NCBI GenBank assembly: GCA_964602655.1
Contig: CAZRSF010000099.1
Location: forward strand, 1-17,660
Reading direction: 5' to 3'
From: Moduliflexus sp964602655
GTDB taxonomy: Bacteria; Moduliflexota; Moduliflexia; Moduliflexales; Moduliflexaceae
Length of the DNA: 17,660 nt
Shown here: one piece after another, positions 14,301-17,660 of the stretch
Position numbering within the stretch: position 1 is the first letter of the stretch
Layout of the letters: every line of letters begins with the position of its first letter
Translations under genes and position numbers: made by a program
The notes under the pieces: generated by a model
Seen by the model: only the letters and a program-made list of their open reading frames with translations
Database searches by the model: none
What the model was told of the DNA's origin: nothing

Positions 14301-15101
14301 TTATTTGTTATATTCGAAAAACCATTTCGTGTTCAAGGTGTCCAAAAATCCGTCGGCCTGCATGGATGTGATGGCGGCGTTGAATGGCTCGACAATGTCC
14401 GATTTCGGCGGAAAGATAAACCCGAATTCCTCTGTGCCCAACGGTTCGCCCACCATTTTGAGCTTTCCGGCGCTGGCGCCGATATAGCCCCGGCTTGACG
14501 CCGCATCCATCAACACCATATCCACATCGCCGCCTAATAACGCCTGAACCGTTGCGCCGAAGTTTTCGAACAACTTGATGCGCGGATTCGCTTCATTGCC
14601 GTCTAATACGCTGTACACGGCCACATAAAAATTGGTTGTGCCGGTTTGCGAGCCAATCAACAATTTTTCCTGCGCTTTGAACTCTTCTGCCGTTGCAAAT
14701 CGGCTTTCGTCGGCGCGCACTAACATAAATTGCTGCGACACCATGTACGGCATCGAAAAATCCACCTGCTGCTTGCGTTCGTCCGTAATCGTGATGCCAT
14801 TCATGCCCACGTCGAATTGTCCCTCATGAATCGCGGCGATCATCGTATCCCAGGCCGCGACCTGCCAATCAACTTTGCAATTCAAGCGTTTGCAGATTTC
14901 GTTCACTGCATCGTATTCCCAGCCGACCGCTTTGCCGGTTTTCGGGTCTATAAAATTCAACGGCGTGTAATCGTTGCCTGTCACCGCCACAATCGTCCGT
15001 CCTTGCAAATCCGGCAGCGCGACAGCTTCCGCCATGTTTGCGGCGGCAAACAGCATGAGTACGCTGACACTGATGAACATGATCTTCATTATCTTTTTCA
15101 T
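14301..15101 (-). CDS. Amino acid ABC transporter substrate-binding protein 2
   Basis: A 266-residue periplasmic binding protein of SBP family 3, which delivers amino acids to HisQM-type permeases. Residues 1-26 are a signal peptide (MKKIMKIMFISVSVLMLFAA, cleavage near MAEA). There is no lipobox cysteine, so the mature protein is free in the periplasm. Ligand-pocket landmarks, counted without the signal-peptide adjustment from the first in-frame extension, are the family motif NGITITDERKQQVDFSMPYM with its carboxylate-binding Arg, and GGDVDMVLMDAASS, which keeps the Asp that normally holds the ligand's alpha-ammonium. Two nearby cysteines (ICKRLNCKV) could form a disulfide. The ATG at 15101 has AAAGGA upstream; longer in-frame starts run into hairpin repeats and remove the signal peptide from the N-terminus. 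The retained Arg and Asp predict a true amino acid ligand. Confidence 0.92.
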   Translation of the reverse strand: MKKIMKIMFISVSVLMLFAAANMAEAVALPDLQGRTIVAVTGNDYTPLNFIDPKTGKAVGWEYDAVNEICKRLNCKVDWQVAAWDTMIAAIHEGQFDVGMNGITITDERKQQVDFSMPYMVSQQFMLVRADESRFATAEEFKAQEKLLIGSQTGTTNFYVAVYSVLDGNEANPRIKLFENFGATVQALLGGDVDMVLMDAASSRGYIGASAGKLKMVGEPLGTEEFGFIFPPKSDIVEPFNAAITSMQADGFLDTLNTKWFFEYNK

Positions 15102-15140
15102 GATTTTTTCCTTTCCCCGAATAATAATAATCCCAAGTAC

Positions 15141-15184
15141 GTCGAAACGATTGTTTCGACGCGGGCGAAACACCAGTTTCGCCC
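15141..15184. repeat. Tandem-hairpin repeat, GGGCGAAAC family, copy 4
   Basis: GTCGAAAC-GATT-GTTTCGAC (15141-15160) is followed two bases later by GGGCGAAAC-ACCA-GTTTCGCCC (15163-15184). The arrangement, loop size of four and GTTTCG cores match copies 1 and 2. It lies in the 266-base gap between the two binding-protein genes. Confidence 0.85.
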
Positions 15185-15250
15185 TACGACGTTGCGCGGC
15201 GATGAAATTGTCAAGAAAAACCGCGTCATGGCAGAACCTTCTCCAGAGGT

Positions 15251-15335
15251 TGAAACTCTGTCTATATTCCAGCGCCCTTTCAGGGCGGCCTCTGCCGCGA
15301 AGCGGCAATGGAATAAAGACGGGGGTTTCACCCCC
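15251..15335. repeat. 85-base branched hairpin element
   Basis: An outer pair of imperfect arms runs from TGAAAC (15251) to TATTCCA (15265-15271), and from TGGAATA (15309-15315) to GTTTCA (15325-15330). They enclose two tight hairpins with three-base loops: CGCCCT-TTC-AGGGCG (15273-15287) and TGCCGC-GAA-GCGGCA (15293-15307). GGGGG-TTTCA-CCCCC (15321-15335) gives an alternative hairpin at the right edge. It ends 32 bases before the stop codon end of binding protein 1. The GCCCT...AGGGC hairpin also appears twice in the element at 16411-16533. Confidence 0.7.
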
Positions 15336-15367
15336 TGAATGAGAGAACTGCGCAGGAATTCAGCCAT

Positions 15368-16204
15368 TTATTGCATTACCTGACGTTCCCATTCGTTCGT
15401 TTCGAACCAGTAATGTTTCCGCTCCTTCAACCAGCCTTCGGAATTGACGACTTCGATCCAATTATTGAAATAATTGAGTGTATCGAAATCCCCTTTTCTA
15501 ACGGCAAAACCAATCGGTTCTTTCGTGAAATTTTCCGGCAGTGGCAAGAAGAGTTTATCCGCGTATTTTAACGCCTGATACGCTGGCAGCGGCGCAGACG
15601 CGACGACCGCATGCACGCGCCCGTTCAATAATTCTTGAATCGTCTGAGATTCATTCTCGAACAGGCGCAATTCCGCGTTCGGCATATACTTTTTCACGGC
15701 GTCCGCGGCGGTCGTCCCGATTCTCGCGGCAATGACGATTTCCGGTTTGTTAAAATCTTCAATTGACGCGAATCCGGCGGCCTTTTCTTTATGCGCCACA
15801 AGCGACATGCCGGTATAATCATACGGCGTCGAGAAATTGACTTTCAGGTTGCGATCCGGACGGATGCCCATGCCGCCGATAATCACGTCGAATTTGCCGG
15901 TCAGCAGCGCCGGAATGATGCCCGACCACTGTGTCGGCACGAATTCCACCTGCACTCCCATGTCAGCCGCCAATCTGGTCGCCACGTCAATTTCGAAGCC
16001 GATAAATTTCCCATCTTTGTCCTGCATTGCCCAGGGAACGAATGTGGACATCCCGACCTTCAACACGCCGCGTTGGAGTATTTGCTCCAACGTGCTTTCC
16101 TGCACAAGCTGCTGCCGAACGTCTTGCGCGAACAGCGGAGTCCCGAAACTCACTACGAATACAGCTAACAGACACACTGACAACACTGAACGAAAACATT
16201 TCAT
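15368..16204 (-). CDS. ABC transporter substrate-binding protein 1 (SBP family 3)
   Basis: A 278-residue periplasmic binding protein. The signal peptide is MKCFRSVLSVCLLAVFVVSF with cleavage likely after TPLFA; no lipobox. The mature domain begins STLEQILQRGVLKVGMSTFVP, usual for the family, and contains FIGFEIDVATRLAADMG and GGMGIRPDRNLKVNFSTPY, keeping the Arg that binds the ligand carboxylate. The Asp that normally binds the alpha-ammonium (VDAVV-D motif) is replaced: the site reads VHAVVASAPLPAY, with Ser at about 203. The ligand may therefore lack a standard alpha-amino group, or be bound differently. I start at ATG 16204 because AAAAGGAGT lies seven bases upstream; an ATG at 16222 would sit before that ribosome site. 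It follows the ATPase gene after 359 bases full of repeats, and precedes binding protein 2. Confidence 0.9.
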   Translation of the reverse strand: MKCFRSVLSVCLLAVFVVSFGTPLFAQDVRQQLVQESTLEQILQRGVLKVGMSTFVPWAMQDKDGKFIGFEIDVATRLAADMGVQVEFVPTQWSGIIPALLTGKFDVIIGGMGIRPDRNLKVNFSTPYDYTGMSLVAHKEKAAGFASIEDFNKPEIVIAARIGTTAADAVKKYMPNAELRLFENESQTIQELLNGRVHAVVASAPLPAYQALKYADKLFLPLPENFTKEPIGFAVRKGDFDTLNYFNNWIEVVNSEGWLKERKHYWFETNEWERQVMQ

Positions 16205-16352
16205 GATCCGACTCCTTTTCATGATACGCGCTTACCGTGAACGCTTCGATCATCCGCCTTCTCCGGCAGCGCTAAGAAAGAACACCTGTTTCAGGAATGG
16301 CTCGACATCTTGGCGCGGCGGACATCCCCCCTTTTCGTCCTTAGAAAATTCC

Positions 16353-16381
16353 GTAGAGACGCACTGGCGGAGCGTCTCTAC
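16353..16381. repeat. Hairpin repeat, GTAGAGACG family, copy 2
   Basis: GTAGAGACGC (16353-16362) and GCGTCTCTAC (16372-16381) form a perfect 10-bp stem with a 9-base loop (ACTGGCGGA). The architecture is identical to the copy at 6946-6974, though the loop sequence differs. It lies between the ATPase and binding protein 1 genes. Confidence 0.75.
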
Positions 16382-16410
16382 TACTACTTCGTTAGATTCG
16401 AACTCATCGC

Positions 16411-16533
16411 GTTGTGCCCTGAAAGGGCAGGGGAATCCTCTCCTGCGCCCCTTCAGGGCGCGGGGAGACGCTGGCCTCGTGTTCCTGAGGATGAATCCTC
16501 AGGCTCTATGCCCCTGCCCTTTCAGGGCAACAC
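16411..16533. repeat. 123-base composite palindromic element
   Basis: The ends are 19-base perfect terminal inverted repeats: TGCCCTGAAAGGGCAGGGG (16415-16433) and its reverse complement (16511-16529). Each end is itself a hairpin (TGCCCT-3-AGGGCA). Between them lie GCGCCC-CTTCA-GGGCGC (16445-16461) and CCTGAGGA-TGAA-TCCTCAGG (16484-16503). No open frame of note is inside. It fills most of the 359-base space between the ATPase and binding protein 1 genes, together with the GTAGAGACG hairpin. It resembles a miniature non-autonomous element, but no flanking target duplication is evident. Confidence 0.75.
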
Positions 16534-16563
16534 CCAATGAACTTGAAATCTGACAAAGTAGAA

Positions 16564-17304
16564 CTACAGAATCTGGCTTAAAAAGGCTCGCGTCCGTTCA
16601 TGTTTCGGCGCGGTAAAAAATTGTTCTGCTTCGGCTTCTTCGACGATCCGGCCATTTTCCATAAAGACGATCCGGTCGCCGACTTCTCTGGCAAAGCCCA
16701 TTTCATGCGTCACGACAATCATCGTCATCCCTTCCCTCGCCAGTGTTTTCATAACCTCCAGCACCTCGCCGATCATCTCCGGGTCTAACGCGCTGGTCGC
16801 CTCGTCGAACAGCATCGCTTTCGGCATCATCGCCAACGCGCGCGCAATCGCCACGCGCTGCTGCTGCCCGCCGCTTAACTGCGCGGGGTAACTCTCGGCT
16901 TTTTCCTGAATGCCGACTTTTTGCAGCAATTGCATCGTCATGTCAGCCGCGTCGCGTTCCGATTTTCTGCGCACAAGCTTCTGCGCCAGATTGATGTTTT
17001 GCTTGACGGTCAGATGCGGAAACAGATTGAACGATTGAAACACCATGCCGACTTCTTTGCGGATTTCGAGACGATGTTTTTTATGATGATCCAACGGAAT
17101 GCCGTCAATCACGATAGCGCCGCTGTCACGCTCTTCCAGGCCGTTCAAGCAGCGCAGAAACGTGGATTTCCCGGAACCTGACGGACCAATCACGACGACG
17201 ACCTCCTGACGATTCACCGTCAATGAAAAATCCTGAAGCGCCACGACCCCGTTCGGAAACGTTTTGCTGAGATGCGCCACTGTAATGATGTCATCATTCT
17301 GCAT
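16564..17304 (-). CDS. glnQ: Polar amino acid ABC transporter ATPase (GlnQ/HisP type)
   Basis: This is the cytoplasmic ATP-hydrolysing subunit that powers the importer encoded downstream; 246 residues, typical for GlnQ/HisP. All motifs are intact: Walker A GPSGSGKST (40-48), Q-loop Gln90 in GMVFQSFNLFPH, signature LSGGQQQRVAIARAL (143-157), Walker B AMLFDEATSALD (163-174), and the switch His200 in VVTHEMGFAREV. The stretch SFNLFPHLTVKQNI is characteristic of the polar amino acid subgroup. It is the first gene of the minus-strand run and the only ATPase, so it must serve both permeases. The ATG at 17304 has only a weak upstream ribosome site (GTGTGATG). Two perfect dyads lie 114-181 bases upstream. 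The symbol reflects the family; the amino acid specificity is not known. Confidence 0.94.
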   Translation of the reverse strand: MQNDDIITVAHLSKTFPNGVVALQDFSLTVNRQEVVVVIGPSGSGKSTFLRCLNGLEERDSGAIVIDGIPLDHHKKHRLEIRKEVGMVFQSFNLFPHLTVKQNINLAQKLVRRKSERDAADMTMQLLQKVGIQEKAESYPAQLSGGQQQRVAIARALAMMPKAMLFDEATSALDPEMIGEVLEVMKTLAREGMTMIVVTHEMGFAREVGDRIVFMENGRIVEEAEAEQFFTAPKHERTRAFLSQIL

Positions 17305-17333
17305 GAGTCATCACACAGAACAATCTCTATGAG

Positions 17334-17485
17334 AGTCAATACTTTTTTCGCAAAAATATCGGAAACGCGAAGAGAAGACGCAGTGAATGTGTGTCAGGAA
17401 TGACAAAACATCGGGCTGAATTATCTGATAATTCGTTGAACAGACAGGACAAAAAGGACGATTGTCAATGATGGCAACATTGACA
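17334..17485 (-). promoter_or_regulatory. Upstream control region of the ABC operon with two dyads
   Basis: The 356 bases right of the ATPase gene hold no convincing gene. On the minus strand TTGACT (17339-17334) could be a -35 box, though no good -10 follows. Further up are two perfect inverted repeats: GAATTATC-T-GATAATTC (17418-17434) and TGTCAATG-N7-CATTGACA (17463-17485). Neither has a T-tract, so they look more like protein-binding sites than terminators. They suggest regulated expression of the transporter. Confidence 0.45.
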
Positions 17486-17511
17486 GAATGAACAGACAAC
17501 GTAACTATTCA

Positions 17512-17605
17512 GGAGTGCCAAAGCTTGCTTTGGCAACGTGGCGAAGCCGCGTCGAGTCTGTGCGCTCTTGCTTAGTCCGACGGCCAAAGCAAGCGTTGGC
17601 ACTCC
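17512..17605. repeat. 94-base inverted-repeat element with GGAGTGCC ends, copy 2
   Basis: The left arm 17512-17533 (GGAGTGCCAAAGCTTGCTTTGG is 22 bases; key parts GGAGTGCCAA and GCTTTGG) is matched by the right arm 17584-17605 at 21 of 22 positions in reverse complement. Fifty bases form the loop. The ends match the 50-base element at 14231-14280. The remaining bases to 17660 hold no feature except a possible start of another hairpin (GCGAACCCCCC). Confidence 0.8.
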
Positions 17606-17660
17606 CAGGGCAAACGCATCTCAATAGGTGATTTGAGGGCGTGTTCAGCGAACCCCCCGA

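Noticed and set aside
11214..15184. Repeated GTTTCG-containing hairpins as a CRISPR array
   Set aside because: The copies are separated by whole genes, not by regular 30-40 base spacers, and no cas gene is present.
15102..15308. N-terminal extension of binding protein 2
   Set aside because: It would bury the signal peptide, and its codons run through two repeat elements; ATG 15101 has AAAGGA upstream.
17311..17499. 62-codon minus-strand frame upstream of the ATPase gene
   Set aside because: It spans both dyads, has no ribosome site and no recognisable composition; it is more likely regulatory DNA.

Overview
The window looks like an ordinary chromosomal segment of a mid-GC bacterium that is probably Gram-negative and not a proteobacterium. 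Reasons: the two solute-binding proteins have signal peptides but no lipobox cysteine, as expected for free periplasmic proteins; adenylate kinase carries a four-cysteine zinc LID; and the phosphofructokinase belongs to the long ATP-dependent type with a Lys in the PKTIDND motif. Many different hairpin repeats sit between genes, which suggests a large, repeat-rich genome. An environmental candidate phylum is possible, but no species can be named from the sequence.

Layout. 1-1110 (+): end of groEL with its terminator, then lexA behind its own promoter and an AT-rich dyad. 1129-6034 (-): a membrane protein fused to a spermidine-synthase domain, 6-phosphofructokinase and adenylate kinase. 6272-9818 (+): a histidine phosphatase, a QueG-like double 4Fe-4S protein, a VOC-family protein and a membrane acyltransferase. 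10135-10698 (+): a membrane-anchored TlpA/ResA-type thioredoxin, convergent with an RsbW-type ATP-binding protein (10716-11135, -).

11300-17304 (-) is the most coherent unit: a polar amino acid type ABC importer read from right to left as ATPase, binding protein 1, binding protein 2, permease 1, a SAM methyltransferase, permease 2. One ATPase with two permeases matches the HisQMP/GlnHPQ plan. The second binding protein and the methyltransferase are additions. All but one of its gene junctions carry palindromic repeats, and two perfect dyads lie upstream of the ATPase gene, where a regulator could bind.

I saw no rRNA, tRNA, CRISPR array, transposase, phage gene or defence system. I do not see a clearly new multi-gene system. 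The parts most worth a second look are the hairpins placed inside the ABC operon, the methyltransferase embedded between the permeases, the loss of ligand or catalytic aspartates in binding protein 1 and the QueG-like protein, and a possible unannotated 44-residue gene at 9875-10009.
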